Shown: positions 22,879 to 36,700 of the stretch, in pieces
How positions within the stretch are numbered: the first letter of the stretch is position 1
Layout of the letters: each line of letters starts with the position of its first letter
Assembly (NCBI GenBank): GCA_029215795.1
Contig: JARDYH010000002.1
Span: 20,763,001 to 20,827,000, forward strand
Source: Anniella stebbinsi
Lineage: Eukaryota > Chordata > Lepidosauria > Squamata > Anniellidae
DNA length: 64,000 nt
Reading direction: 5' to 3'
Program-made: the position numbers and the translations under genes
The notes under the pieces: generated by a model
Database searches by the model: none
The model's input: only the letters and a program-made list of their open reading frames with translations
What the model was told of the DNA's origin: nothing

Positions 22879-23284
22879 CACTAGGTGAGCAAAAAAAGAG
22901 CCAAGAGAGTTGCCATAAATGTGTACAACTCGCCCCACTGGCCTCAGGCCTAATTCCAGCCATGCATGGTGGGTAGTGATGTGGCCGATTTTTAGATTTC
23001 CTTCCTGAGCTAGAGTTGCCCAAAAGACAATCCTGTTTGCCAGAGGACTGTCCTGTGTTGGTGGTGTCCTCAGTTTAAAGGGCTGTCCTGTCCAAGGCCA
23101 GCTTAAAGAACACACTGAAGGAAGATTTGGGCCTTGAAGTTGCCCTGAACAGCAGGCTGAGCGGGCAGGCACACAGATCACCTGGTCCCAGATGTCCCCA
23201 CTATGGTGAGATGTGTATTTCTACTCAAAATTATAGTTAGTTCTAAATTGCATCTATACACATAAATTAGCATAGGCAAATCTG

Positions 23285-23400
23285 CAGTGAAGGCTGGTGG
23301 TTCTGATGTCAGCAGGGCAGTGAATCTGCTCTGGGATTCAGGAAGAACCAGTCACAACTCTTAATGAGTTCTTATCCAACCTTGGATAGCTCCTTAAGGC
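23285..23400. mobile_element. Partial hAT-like MITE, CAGTGGAGGCTGGTGG family
   Basis: The left half is present (cagtgaaggctggtggttct); the right half stops near ttggatagctcctta. Confidence 0.65.
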
Positions 23401-23687
23401 CTTTATCACATGCATCATTTCCTGCAGGTTCCCCATCCGTTTCCTATGCAGATCTAGCATTTTGAATCACACATGGTCGGTTTTGCTCCGATACCTCAGC
23501 TCAGCCTGTTGAACTTGCTTGAAACGGACTTTGCCCGTTCAGGGTTAAATTGAAACAGAAACTAAAAACGGAGCACTCAGGGCACGAGAACAGCGTGAGG
23601 GGGATGATGTCATGCGAGTCCCGTGCTGAAGAAGTGGATCGAAGTTGTGGTGGGTGTGCTTAAAACCAGGCGTGTGATAATGGCCTT
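23401..23687. mobile_element. Possible TIR element with TA flanks
   Basis: The ends aggcctttatcacatgc and the complement of gcgtgtgataatggcct are inverted and each is flanked by TA. The family was not recognised. Confidence 0.45.
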
Positions 23688-24852
23688 AGTTGGCTGGTGT
23701 GCATGGCCCATTCACTCCTACTGCAAGTAGGAGCTGCTAAAAAAAAAAAACCTCAAGGACCTTAGAGTTGTTTCTCTGGCTTGTCAGGGGAGAGGCAAAC
23801 CTGAGACTGAGTTTTGGATGCAACACTAAGTTACAGGGCATCTCCTGGCTGTTTAGCCGCTTCCACTTGAGGCAGACGCAATAGGGCAGCGTGAACCAAC
23901 AAACCGGGCCAGAGGGTGTCACAAGACCCTTGCACCTCTAGTGAATAAGTCCTGCATACTTGGCATTAAAATGGCAACCCAGTTCAATGCCATGGTGGAA
24001 ATGGATATAGACACTGCATTGGGACGACAGCCCCTTGAAAGCATCGTAAGAATATCCCTTCTGAGACAGCAGAAAGGACCCTAACCCCCCCCCCCCCCCA
24101 GTTGGGCAGAAATTCAACATTATCCCTTTAGCAATAGAGTTTCGTTACAGAAAGTGTATCTTCCTCTCATTATTCTATCTGCTTCCTGAGGCAGAAAAGA
24201 GGCAATAAAATGTTTGATTAAGTAAATAGCACTGGGAAATTAGAACATAGTTCATTTTTAATAATAGAAAAATAGTCTGCAAAAATACACAGGGTTTGTA
24301 TTAAAGTAGACTTTTTAATTATGTACAATAAGGCAGTATTTGAAAGTGAATCCTGCTGTGGAGTAATTTAGATAAGTAAAGGTGTGGATACACTGTGATG
24401 TCCCCCCCCCCCCCAAATGCTGGAATCCTAAAACTACTTACTTGTAAGTAATCCCACAGGTGTCAATGATTTTTGTTTAAAGTTAGTTTGAGGAGACTGC
24501 ACAGCAATAATTTATCACACCAAAACAAAGCAGGAAAGCATGTATAGCAGATTTTACTCCCTGGCTAAGAAATACTATCAATATATTTTGATATAAGATT
24601 TTTGGTATAAGATTTTTTTAACATCCATAAAACTAGGGCTTTTCCTTTTTTAAAATAGGAAAAATAGAAAAAAACCGTATGAGTCTTTCAAATATCTTAA
24701 AATACATTGTAGGACATGAAATAAATTTGTCATTTTTCGCTGGACACCTGGCACCGAAACTGCTTGAATAACAACGGAATGTTCATGCAACCTGTTACAG
24801 TTTTATTTTTCGGTGATATTCTTATTTTTCATTGACTAGTATTTGACTAGTT

Positions 24853-25330
24853 TTACTGATGCAACAGCACAATGTGTCGTTCTTGGGTGACTAAAAGGTG
24901 GCCCAGACTAGGCCCAGCATCTGCCAATGGCATCCTCAGCCTGCCACCAAGGGCCCACCTGGGGCCCCTTTTCCAATGCTCCAATGAGCACCAGATAGCT
25001 GCCACTGTAATTACCCACAATGCCCCCAGGACGAGATGTTGCTCCAGTGCATTGAGAGCAATTACAATGGTGGCTGCCTTCCTCCCATTCTGTGTACAGA
25101 AGTCAACCGGACTGGACTCGTAACTGAATCTCACGCCAAGGCTGGCAATCAGTAGCATCCTGAGGGAAGCAAGCTAGCTTAGGGGACACAGGACAGGCTG
25201 AATAGCATACTCAGCTCTCTCTTCCAACATCTCTCTGCCACTCCCCACCCCTCAGCATCTGCTGCTGGCCCTGAGGAGAGTGCTTCACTCTGCCTAATGG
25301 TAGGGCCAGTGCTGTGAGGGAGGGATCTCT
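24853..25330. repeat. Unclassified interspersed repeat
   Basis: Contains gcccagactaggcccagcat and ttcactctgcctaatggtag. Related words occur at 30570-30850 and, inverted, at 35090-35175 (cacttagcctaatagtaggg). Confidence 0.4.
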
Positions 25331-25678
25331 CTGCCACAAGTAGGTGGGGGACAGGTGGGGGGGGGCGCTACCCCATTCATCTCAAATATAGAGCCACTTC
25401 TGCCTAATGGGGGTGGGGGAACTGGCATGCATGGTGGTCACCAGAAAGCTCATGTTGAAGCCCCCTCAAATCTGGAGGCAGCCCTGGCACAAATGGCACG
25501 TGTGGCACCGTCTCTGGGAGTTTATGGTGCTCTGGAAAGGAGTGCTCCTGGGCCCAGCCTCAGCATAGAGTGAGGCCTGCACTACTGCCTATCTCTCCTG
25601 CACTGTGGCCTGTTCCATGGCTTAGTAAACCAGAAGAAAAGCCCTCACAAAGCCTGGCGGATTCCACATATACTGAAT

Positions 25679-26221
25679 GGCTGCATTCGGACAACACATT
25701 AGTCAATGGTGGGTTGAGTAGCCAACTCACAGTTGGGTATTTTGTGGGTACTCCCCACACAACATGTTCCTACATAACTGTGGGTGGTTGGGGCTGGCGT
25801 TGAGTGGACTAATAGCCAACCCAGCATTTGACTGACACAGCCCCCGCCCCTCTCCCCACCCTCTCTCCTCCCTCAGTCCTCCCAGTTCTATCCCAGCAGC
25901 CTCTGCAAATTGCGCCAGTTGTAGCAGAGTGGCAGCCGCCGCTTTGGTCGCTCTTGCCGCCTGCCTCTATGGGCTTGTGTTTTAACCCACTCACCACATG
26001 CCATTAACACACTCACCCCTCCACACAACACTTTAAACAACTGGCTTCGAGCTAAACAACTTGTTAGCCAGTTGTTTCTCTCAGTTGCTTATTTGGGCGA
26101 AATAGCATACCGTCAGTAGTTTATGAGCGGCGTGTTACCCTCCACAAGACACAATAAGCAACTCAACTGATGATTGTTTCCCCCCCACCTCAGTTGCTTA
26201 ATGTGTTGTCTGAATGTAGCC
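25679..26221. mobile_element. TIR element with 3-bp AAT flanks
   Basis: Left end ggctgcattcggacaacaca and the complementary right end near 26202-26221 match over about 22 bp with two mismatches. AAT flanks both sides. The interior contains repeated ccaactcac/gttgcttatt motifs. No transposase frame is present. Confidence 0.7.
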
Positions 26222-26719
26222 AATGTCACTCACTGGTGTGGCCACTAGCTCATATTTTATACCTGTATTTCTGGCATGCTACAGGTTGGTTGGACATTAC
26301 ATCTGATTACAATATAATTTTTCACAGTATTTTAGAAGGCCAACCTATACCTCTTAACCAGAAACATTTGACCATGGTCTGAAGTTTAGTTTTGTTTCAG
26401 CACTGTACAGATCCCTTTTTAACAATACATGTCAGAAATGGGTGTTGATTTTATGAGTATTTGTTGTTTCTTGTTTTTTTAAAACTATTCTGTGTACTTT
26501 TAATTTCTGGTAGGTCACTCTTTACAAAAATAGCTCTAAAAATCACACACACAGAAAATGATCTGCAGTCAGCTATCAGTATATCCTTAAGTAACTGAAT
26601 ATAAAGCGTAAAAAGGTGTGAGCTACAACTGAGCTAAATCAGATATCTGAGAAATTTTTGTGCCAAGAGTACTTATTTTACTTGTAGTGTTACCTGTAGA
26701 AGGACAGTTGACCGTTCAG

Positions 26720-27733
26720 TCAATTAAAGGTGGGCATAAAATTATTTGGATCCATGTAATCTAATCCTCCAGTCTGTATTTTGCAAGCGCTCGGAGCTGT
26801 GAGACAATTGCTCATTTTTTTCTCTGCTTGGCTCTGCTGACAGCTGTGGATGGTTTCGTTTGATAGTTCCTGAAAGGAAGGCAAACCCTCCATTTTGGGA
26901 TCTGGGAATAATACCAGAATTCGATTGGATACACCTGTAGAAACTTTGGTGTATTCATTCGGATCTCCATACACAAAACGCTTTTCATTTTTGCCATTTT
27001 GCCATTTCTGTTTTGGTAATACAGCCAGAGCCCCATCATGATTGATGTTGTGAACTTCAACATAATCCATTGGCTTTGTAGAGAAAAAAGGTGACTTCTC
27101 TGGAGGTAGTAGCCATAATGTCCCTTGGTGAGCTTTTAAGGGTAAATTTGCTGCATCTTCTAATTTGGCTGGTTTCCCTTTGCTAATAGTCTCAGTGAGT
27201 TTAGGATGGTGTGAATAATGCTTTTCTTCACACCCCATCAAAGTAGGTAACACCTTGACATTCATGGCACTGCATGCTGTTTTACATACACCCACAGTGT
27301 CATGATAGGAAGTCTGACTATTAGCTTGTTGAACTCCAGGCCATGTGGATGGCCTAGGTCCACCACTGCTAAACAAGGGAAGCTGTCCTTCAAGGTCTAT
27401 GTTTGGTGTTTCCTGCACGCTTTTTCCACCGGTATCTTTTTGAACCTTATTCGTATCTGGTACTTCCAATCCAAAGGGTGGATTTCTGGCTTCCTTGCGT
27501 TTTTCTGACAATAGAGAAGGACTCTCACAGCTTCCTCTTCCTGAGTCACTGTCTGTTTCCTGGTGTGTTGACTTTACATTTTTATTGGGATTCCTCTTTT
27601 CATGATTTGGCATTAGTTGCTGGTCTTCACTGTCGTCTATTTCCAAAAATTCTACCAGCAGCTCCTCATAATCCGAAGTTGGAGGGAAACCATGGCAATC
27701 AAGAGCACTCAGTAATTCTTCCGTTTTCCCTGC
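26720..27733 (-). CDS. PRLR: PRLR coding exon 12 (cytoplasmic tail and stop)
   Basis: The exon has 1014 bp of coding sequence and ends in TGA at 26720-26722. It starts [20 protein letters not shown]. It carries acidic and Tyr-containing stretches, the DSGRGS phosphodegron recognised by beta-TrCP in mammalian PRLR, and the C-terminal [11 protein letters not shown] with the Tyr that docks STAT5 in the family. The frame is open throughout. Confidence 0.97.
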   Translation of the reverse strand, partial: AGKTEELLSALDCHGFPPTSDYEELLVEFLEIDDSEDQQLMPNHEKRNPNKNVKSTHQETDSDSGRGSCESPSLLSEKRKEARNPPFGLEVPDTNKVQKDTGGKSVQETPNIDLEGQLPLFSSGGPRPSTWPGVQQANSQTSYHDTVGVCKTACSAMNVKVLPTLMGCEEKHYSHHPKLTETISKGKPAKLEDAANLPLKAHQGTLWLLPPEKSPFFSTKPMDYVEVHNINHDGALAVLPKQKWQNGKNEKRFVYGDPNEYTKVSTGVSNRILVLFPDPKMEGLPSFQELSNETIHSCQQSQAEKKMSNCLTAPSACKIQTGGLDYMDPNNFMPTFN

Positions 27734-30700
27734 CTGAAGTGATGAAACACACACAGAGAAATAATGGTATTATGCCAGGAATGATAATAATATCTGTAGT
27801 ACCTACCTGATGACATTTGACAATGTAACAGAAATAGAACTAGGCACTAAAATGGTGCAGTGAATAATAATAACAATATCAACAACAACAACAACAATAA
27901 TAATGCAGTTTAGAGTGCTGTTGTTCAGGATGCCAGCCATGATCTTTTCTAGGATATTTCATTCTGTGCCCCTCGTTGTTGTCTAACACCCCCCTACACA
28001 CACACAACAGTCGGCATTCCATGCCCTATGAGCATACTCAGTTGGCACTGAGTTGTTTCAGGCTCACCCTCCACCCCCCTAGCACAGTCATGTAGGGTTC
28101 CCCCCTCTAAATTCTTTTGAGATACTTCTAAAAATCTTCAGGTTTCCCCATTTTGGCTACATACATACTGTAAGCATCCATACTCAGCGAATTTTGTTGT
28201 TAGTATTTGCTAGAGTTAGTATACAGTAGATTAAAGCATATTTGCTTTATTTTAAAATTTATAGGATGACATTCATCTCACAAAGGCCAATAATAATAAT
28301 AATAATAATAGCAAATAATTTAAGACGGAAACACAATACCATCAACAAAATAGTCAGTTAATAAACAGATCAAAGCATTAGTGAAGAATGGAGAGATACC
28401 GACTAGGCATCCCTAAGCAGAACTCAACATTCTTAATTATTCTCCTTGGAAGAGAAAAAGCTTCACAGGCCTTCCAGAAGGGGTGGGGGGAGAGAAGCCT
28501 CAAAGGAGGTGCCACAATTGAAAAGGTCCTGCTCCTCACAGAACAGGGAACAGGGTTGGACTTAATGACAGGTAAGGATTCTTCCTGAGATCCCCAAAAA
28601 GCAAAAAGGAGTGACATATGGCTTTTCTACATGAGGCTTTTAACCTGCACTTTTATTGAGGCTCCTGCTTCCAGATCCTTTGCAGGATTAAGAGTGGCTC
28701 CTTTACACATATTTTTCTGGAGGGGATTTTCTTTCTCTGCCTTTCTATGTTTCTTTTCACAGCCACTGTGATATAGTGGAATTGCGCAAACATAGAAGAA
28801 TCTTATTCTGCCATTTCTAAATAATAGCACACTTTCCCCGATCTAAAAAAAGCTGAGGAAATGGTTGCAAAGCACGGGAGAGGCCTGGAGGATGACAACA
28901 TCATGTAAAGGACCTGCCATCTACCGTTTAGAAATGTTCAAAGTCTCAAACTGGGGCTATGTTATAATATAATTTGTGATATGTCCAGTGCATTTCATTA
29001 ACTGTCTTACACAGGGTGAAAATGATTTATATCTATCTTATCCTGATGGAAACAGCTTAGAAAAGTTCCCTTGAGGGATGTTGCTAACCTCAGAGAGAAT
29101 GTTGTCAATTCTTCAAGTTGACCTGTTTAGTTGTTTTCAGCAGGATAAGATAAATAAAGACCATTGAGGTATCACATGCAAGCAAGCAATAAACAAACAA
29201 ACAAATTATTAATGAGCACAATTTTCGCTTTTGTCTCCATTTTCTTTTCTTTTTTTCTTTTCTTTTCTTTTTGGTGCTCATTCCTTTTATTCTGAGAACT
29301 CGCCACACTCACATTGTTCTTTTTTATTATCATATACAGTAATTTCAATTTTCTGATTGCTATTCCTTATATAGCCAGGGAAGTGCATTCTAAACACTCA
29401 CCTCTAGTAGCTGAGCGTCAAAGCCTTTTATCTTTGGCCCTGGAATAGGGGGCAGAATGCGGGCCACCATGCTGAAAAGAGAATGGGAGACACACAACAA
29501 AGAAGTGAAGGCAAGCTTTTGGTTTCGCATCTGGTTTCCTTCCTCTTCCGAAGAATCAAAGATGAGGAAGGGGTTAAATTGCTAGTCCCTTCTCTGATCT
29601 CCTGTCTCAGAGATCAGAGCGAAAGAAGGGATATTCCCTTGCTACTGCTCACAAGGGAAACCTTGGTAGTGCTTCAGCAATTTCTTGGGTGGCAGACGCA
29701 GGGGGGTTTGGGTGGCTACCAGAAATGTCTTGGTGTTCCACATGCAGCCTGCGGCCCGTACAGTTTACACCCATGCTATACAGGGAGGGCTCACAGATAT
29801 GGGTGGCTCTTCAGCCATCTGTAAATGGAAAACCTTGCACAGGAGGAGGAGTTGTTACTTTACCCTCAATTTATCATTCCAATAAAGTAGTTTCACACAT
29901 CTACCTACGTATGGCATCCTAAAGTCTAACAGGAAGTTTCAGACTGGAGAAATTTCTCCAGTCATATGGCCAACGAGACCATATTACGCCAGTCCTTTTC
30001 CAACTTCACTGGCTGCCGATCCAGGTCCGGGCCCAATTCAAAGTGCTGGTACTAACATTTAAAGCCCTAAACGGCTTGGGGCCAGGATATCTAAAGGAAC
30101 GCCTCCTCCCATATGTACCTGCCCGGACCCTAAGATCATCTACAGGGGTCCTTCTCCGTGAGCCCCTGCCAAAGGAAGTGAGGCAGGTGGCCACTAGGAG
30201 GAGGGTTTTCTCTGCTGTGGCACCCCGGCTGTGGAATGAGCTCCCCAGAGAGGTTCGCCTGGCGCCTACTTTGTACTCTTTTCGTCGCCAGGTGAAGACC
30301 TTTTTATTCTCCCGGTATTTTAACAGTTGAATTAACTCAATTTTAATCCTTGCTGTTTTAAATTTGTATTTTCATCTGTATTAATTCCTGCTGCTTGGTT
30401 TTATTCTGGTTGTGTTTTTATATTGTATGTTATTCTGTGTTTTTAGATTGTGCCTTGTTTTATATATTTTAAAATGATTTCATGGTTTTAATTTTTGTGA
30501 ACCGCCCAGAGAGCTTCGGCTATGGGGCGGTATAAAAATGCAATAAATAAATAAAATAAATAAATAAATAAAGGCTGGCCTGAGACATTTTGCTACCTCA
30601 GGTGAAAGGCAAGATGGCTCTCCCCTCCCCGTTCCATGTACAGAAACCAACTGAACTGATGGTTAAATCTTACTTCAACACAGGTGATAGGATAGTGTTC

Positions 30701-33700
30701 TCCACGACTGCCTAATTCAGGGGGCTCAGGACGGACTGTGTGGCAAACCCAGTGCTATCAAAAGGAGGGGGGATGGATGAGATCTGCCCTCCAGCAACTG
30801 CCACCTGAAGCAGTTGCTTCACTCTGCCTAATGGTTGGGCCAGCCCTGCCTCCTTCCCTTTAGTAGGTGGCTTTACTTTTCACAGGTATAGTCCTTGCGT
30901 TCACACAGTGGCTGGATGGAAATCCTGGGTTGTTGCCTGGCGAGGATTGGTTGACAAAAAAAAATCACCTGCTTATTTTATCAGCCCCAAGGTCTCAATC
31001 CAGGTATTTGTTTTTAAATGCTGAATGGTCTGTAGGGATCCCTCTATCCCTCAAATTACACAAGAGTTGCACTTTCTTAATAATTAGACTGACCATATGA
31101 AAAGGAGGACAGGGCTCATGTAACTTTAACTGTTGCAGAGAAAAGGGAATTTCAGCTGGCATCATTTGTATGCAGTTAGTACCTGGTGAAATCCTCTCTT
31201 CATCACAACAATTAAAGTTGCATGCACTATACTAGAGTGACCAGATACAAAAGAGGGCAAGGCCCCTGCAGCTTTAACTGTTGTGATGAAGAGGGAATTT
31301 TACCAGGCACGAACTGCATACAAATGACGCCGGATGAAATTTCCCTTTCTCTACAATTGTTAAAGTTACATGAGCCCTGTCCTCCTTTTCATAGGGTCAG
31401 CCTATTAATAACGCACAGAAAAATAAGTACTTAGAAAGAGCTTGGAGGATAAATCTCTCTGGGATAAAAGCAGGTTTCAAGGTGGAGGCAGACAGCAAAG
31501 CCCTGGTAACCATCTAGTCTTGGGACAGAGGAAAAGCTGTCTAGTCAGCTAAAAAAAGAGTACCATTTGAGGAAAGAGGGGGGAAAATAGCCTTGCTGTT
31601 CGTATTTCTGCAACTCACCTGACACAAAAAACAAAAGAAACCCACAGTCCAGGCTAGCTTTTTCTGGTTGGTTGGCAACCTTCAGTACAATTAGGGACCT
31701 GGCCGACTAGATAAGACCTTCTTGTTCAGGCCTCAGCCAGCTAGGCACTCTGCTAGTCTATGATCAAAGGTAATCTTATTATTTATAGGATAAATTAGGA
31801 TTAGGGCCAACAGTTATGGGCAGGCAGTGGTATATGAGTGGAAGGGTACCGCCCTTTTCATCCCTTCCTAAAATATATTTTATATATTCCCCTTCTCCCC
31901 CTCCCTAATATATATGAGAAACAAGTCAACATTTTTTTTGAGAGTGAGCTAACTCATTTATTTACTTTTACGCATCTGGCAATATCAAAAGTAGCAACTT
32001 ACTTTGTTCTTTTCAAAGCCACGGTCCAGATCATGATCAAACATACGGCAAATGATAAAAAAGCCACAAAGATCCAAACAAGTATATCCTTTAGTCTGAT
32101 CTCTAGGAGAGAAAATGAGGAGGGCTTAAATCTTATGCAGGGACATCTCATGTCATTACATCGCTTAGCTCACAGAAGCCTAGGAGGTATCCCATTGCCA
32201 TTTTATCCCCACAACAACCCTGTGAGGTGGGTAAGACTGAGATGCAGTGACAGGTTTAGTCAGCTTCATGGTGAGATCTGAGCTACGGGGGTGGGGTGGG
32301 GGTATCAAGTGGAGCCTGGTGGCTCCGATGTCAGTGGGGTGATGACTCTCCTCCGGATTTCCGTTAGAACCAATCAGAACTCTAAAGGAGCTTGGATAGC
32401 TCCTTTAGAGTTCTGACTAAAACATGGAGTGGATCCACCATCCCACTAACATCAGCGCCAGCAGCCTCCGCTGATTGTATCCAATGGGTTTATCCAATGT
32501 TAGTCTAACTTAAGTCCCATTCATTTCAATTGGTCTACATTAAGTAGGACTAACATTGGATACTACCCAGAGTTTCCCCTAACCCTAGTCCAACATTAAC
32601 TGTACCACACTGGCTCTCAGCTGAAATCATGCCTATAGCTAATCTTTTTACAAGGAACTTATGGCATATTTATTTTATTTCAGCCAAAAGGGTTCCCAGA
32701 CTGGTTTATGTAAGATGAATAACAGAGCACCTTCCTGCAAACTGCCAATATCATACTGCCTTTATACAAATCTATGGTGCGACTGCATATAGAATACTGT
32801 CTACAGTTCTGGGTCCCCTCTACAAGAATTCGGTTTGACACCCGGTTGTCTGATTATGTGCATCTTCTCGCAATCGCTTTTACGCCTAATCCCTATACAC
32901 AGGAGGTGGTGAAGCGCATTACCGGTTGTATGAAACGTGCTTTGAAGGCGTTTATATGCGGAGAATCACTTGTTCACATGGTCATTCTGCGCTTTAACTG
33001 CCACGGTAAATTAAAACTTGCTATTTAACGTGCATTCGATAATGCGCATAATCAGACATAAAAAGCACCTCAACCCCCGATTTGCACTCCATTCATGTGG
33101 AGGTAAAATTTGTAATGTGCCTTGAAAGAGCTTTAAATCGCTCTTCTTGTAGAGGCACTCTTAGTCACCACACCTAAAAAAAGTCATTGAAGAGCTGGAA
33201 AAAGTGCAGAAAAGGGCAACTAAAATGATCAAGGGGCTGGTGCATCTCCCCTATGAGGGAAGGTTACAACAGCTGGGATTGTTTAGCTGGGGAAAAAGGA
33301 GCTACTGGGAGTCCTGATAGATTATGCATGTGTGGAGAATGTGGATAGGGAGTCATTTTTCTCCCTCTCTCAAAATACTAGAACCTGGGGTCATCCCATG
33401 AAACTGATTGGTGGGAGATTCAGGACAGACAAAAGGAAGGACTTCTTCACACAGCACATAGTTAAAACTATGGCATTCACAACTACAAGATGTGGTGATG
33501 ACCACCAATTTGGATGGCTTTAAAAAGGGTTTGGATAAATTCCTGGTGGAGAAGGCTATCAATGACTACTAGTCCTGATGACTATGTGCTACCTCCAGTA
33601 TCAGTGGCAGTAAGCTTATATACACCAGTTGCTCGGGAACATGGGCAGGATGGTGCTGTTGCACCATGTCTTGCTTGTAGGTCCCTGGTTGACAGCTGGT

Positions 33701-36700
33701 TGGCCACTGTGTGAACAGAGTACTGGACTAGATGGACCCTTCGACTGATCCAGCATGGCTCTTCTTATGTTCCTAAACTTACATGAGCGTGCATTGTATA
33801 CTCAGTTGTTGTTAGGTACAAACATGGTCTGAGAAACTGCCCTTAATGTTTCCTTGGAAATTATTTACCCCAAACTTTTTAGCATCTTTAATAATGTATT
33901 TGTTTTTATTTGTTTTAATGTTTTATCTATTTTATGATTCTTGTATTTATATTTATTGTTGTTCCCCGCCTCGATCTGGATAAATAAATAAATAAATAAA
34001 AATAAATCTTTTTTGCTTTCCTCTGTATGAATACTACTTTTATTTTATCTCTCTCCAAATGCAGTCGGTGATTAAAGATAGAGATGGTTATCCACTGGTG
34101 ATGGGGATGTTAAAACCCTTTTAAATCAGAAAGGGTGCAATCCTATGCATATTTAGACATATAAAAATATATATGCATATTTAGACATATAAAAAGTCCT
34201 ACAACTCCCAGCATGCCCCAACTATCCATGCTGTCTGGGGCATGCTTGGAATTGTAGGACTTTTTTCTGTCTGAACATACATATCTGCCTCTTGATATGA
34301 TATCTTACTACTGATGTCTTCCAACTGTTGTTCTGTTCTACTGATGTACTGTTATTAAATTGTGTGAGGTTTTTAAAAATATTTCAGCTGTTTTCATTAT
34401 AACTATAATGAACATTATAACTATAACTTTTTCATTATAATGAAAAAGCAGGAAATAAATATTACTAAACTAAATTAAACTTATTTGTGGTTTCATGTTG
34501 TTGGTGTTAGATACTAAACATCCGATCAATCTTTGCCCTCACCTTTTCGGAGCTTAATATCACTTTTAGGGCTCCATTCACTCCAAGTTCCAAGGTCTGC
34601 TCTGCAGCGAACCTGTGCGACATATTTTTCTCCTGGATTTACACTGAACATCTTATACGTTTTTCTCTGCCCGACAAATATTCTCTGCAAATATATATAA
34701 TGAACACACAAACCATAAACGTGAGGGGTACTTTTTATCAGTAGCAAAAACAAAATATACTTATGCCTTTGACTAGAAAGGAAATGAAATAGCTTTATAA
34801 CATTATACATATAGTGTGGAGAATATTGGTTAGAGATAATTGGGGGATTTTTTTGCTCACTCTCCCATTGCAGAGGAACTTGGGGGGGGGGGGGTCATGC
34901 ATTGACAGGGACAGCCCAATATATTTTGCTGCTGGAGCCAAAGATGGCACCTCCTCTCATTGCATGTACAAAAACCAACTGGCCTGGCTGATGGATCTTT
35001 CTTCAACACGGATGATGGGACAGGATCCTCCACTGTCCTGAAGCCTGCAGGCTAACTTAGGGGGTGCAGAGCATTCCGCATGGCCCACATCTCTCCTCCA
35101 AGACCGTGCTGCCGCCTCCCAGCATCTGCCACCTGAGGTGACTGCTTCACTTAGCCTAATAGTAGGGCCGGCCCTGTCAATTGACAATAGACTGACATCA
35201 GTTTAAGATGCCATCAATCTGTTATTTATGGGTTTGGCCCATAGATTGCTTTAAAGGGGATTAAACAAATTACTGTTAGGTTGGCCAGTGGTCATGATGA
35301 CTGAAAGGGACCTTTATATACAGAGGAGATATGCTACTGTATATGAACACATGCAACTGAATTGTGCCATGGCTAAAAGCAGGGAAGGGTTACTTAGGGA
35401 TGGGAGAACCAGGGTTGCTCCAAACTTCACTTCAAAGCTCTTTATTCAAACAGGAGAAGTCTGCATTTTGAACAGGAGAAATGCACATTTCTGCATGCAT
35501 ATTTCAAACGTGTGCTTTCCCCCCCTCCATTGACTAAAGCATAAAAATACATTTTTTTAAAAGTGTGCATTTTTAAAAATGTAAAAAATGTTTCAACGCG
35601 AATGCACATTCAGGAACTTGCTAACTTTTTTGGAGAACCTGCGAGCCCGTTCGCATTGGGCTTGCAAATGGGGCATTTGGGGAGTATATTGTGTACTGAA
35701 ATGAAATTCCACTACATTTTTAGAGTTACTGTGTTTATGCTTAGCATGCGGGACTCCTAGAAGCACCTGAGTGGCCCCAATGGGAAATCAGGATTTGTGC
35801 TAGATGGACTATTGGTTTGATCCAACAGGGCTAGTGCTAAACTATGGAGAGGCCTTGCCACTCTACTGCAATTCACCCAGAGATCTCCCAAAAGGTCCTG
35901 ATCTACCTTCTTCCTGCCCCTAATCCATGCTTGTGGCTTTATCTCTTTAAGAGATCAGAAACCAATGCCTAGGGTTAGATCCACTGCCCAGTATCAGCAT
36001 GGATGAGTGCCTCTAAATCCTTAAGAGTGTATTGTTTTATGACATGTGGCTGTTAACTCTACAGGAGACATTTGCAGTTTAAAGGAGACTTTTGCGGGTT
36101 AAGCTTTTACTGGGAAATCACCCTGCCTTGTTTGCAGAATATTGTGGGAGTCCAGACATCATCTCCCACTTGTAACCCGGCTGTAACCATCCCTTTTTTT
36201 CCCCTTTTAGAAAAGAATACATTAAGGAGTAAAAGACAGAATAGCTGCTCAATGCCTTTTGATTAACAGTGCTAACAGCTGTCAGTCTGGGGGATTCTAA
36301 GTCCACAGGATACAAACATAATAAATAGACAGTCAGATGTTGAATGTTTTGCTCTATGAAGAATTCTTAAAGGTATATGGATTATGTGTATTTAAAATGT
36401 TTTAAAATGTTTTAAATATTTTAAAATTGTACTATGTTTAATTATATTTTTAATTTTTGTATATCGCTATTTGTTTTAACTGTACATGTTTTAATTTGTA
36501 AGCTGCCTTGAGTCCCATTATTAGGAAAAAGGTGGGATATAAATAAATATAATAATAATAATAATATTATTATTAATAATAATAATGGGCTGTATCCGAC
36601 GGTGTCATTTTGCAAACCCAAATCGTGCTAGTGGAGGCCTGCTGAATCTTTTCATTGCATTACGCTTGCACAATTGATTGTGCACAATTGATTGTGCAAG

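Larger units (their letters stand above)
16935..26719 (-). other. PRLR: Possible long PRLR 3' UTR with candidate poly(A) signals
   Basis: After the stop codon the minus strand runs through AT-rich, non-repetitive blocks (about 26200-26719, 24120-24850, 20580-21100 and 16935-17880) separated by transposons. AATAAA on the minus strand is seen at 24802-24807 and 16955-16960. Either could end the transcript, and long PRLR 3' UTRs are known. This is inference; nothing in the sequence proves transcription. Confidence 0.3.

Noticed and set aside
27403..27810. 135-codon plus-strand open frame
   Set aside because: Antisense shadow of PRLR exon 12.
31838..32281. 147-codon plus-strand open frame
   Set aside because: It is antisense to the PRLR transmembrane exon and then runs into a SINE fragment.
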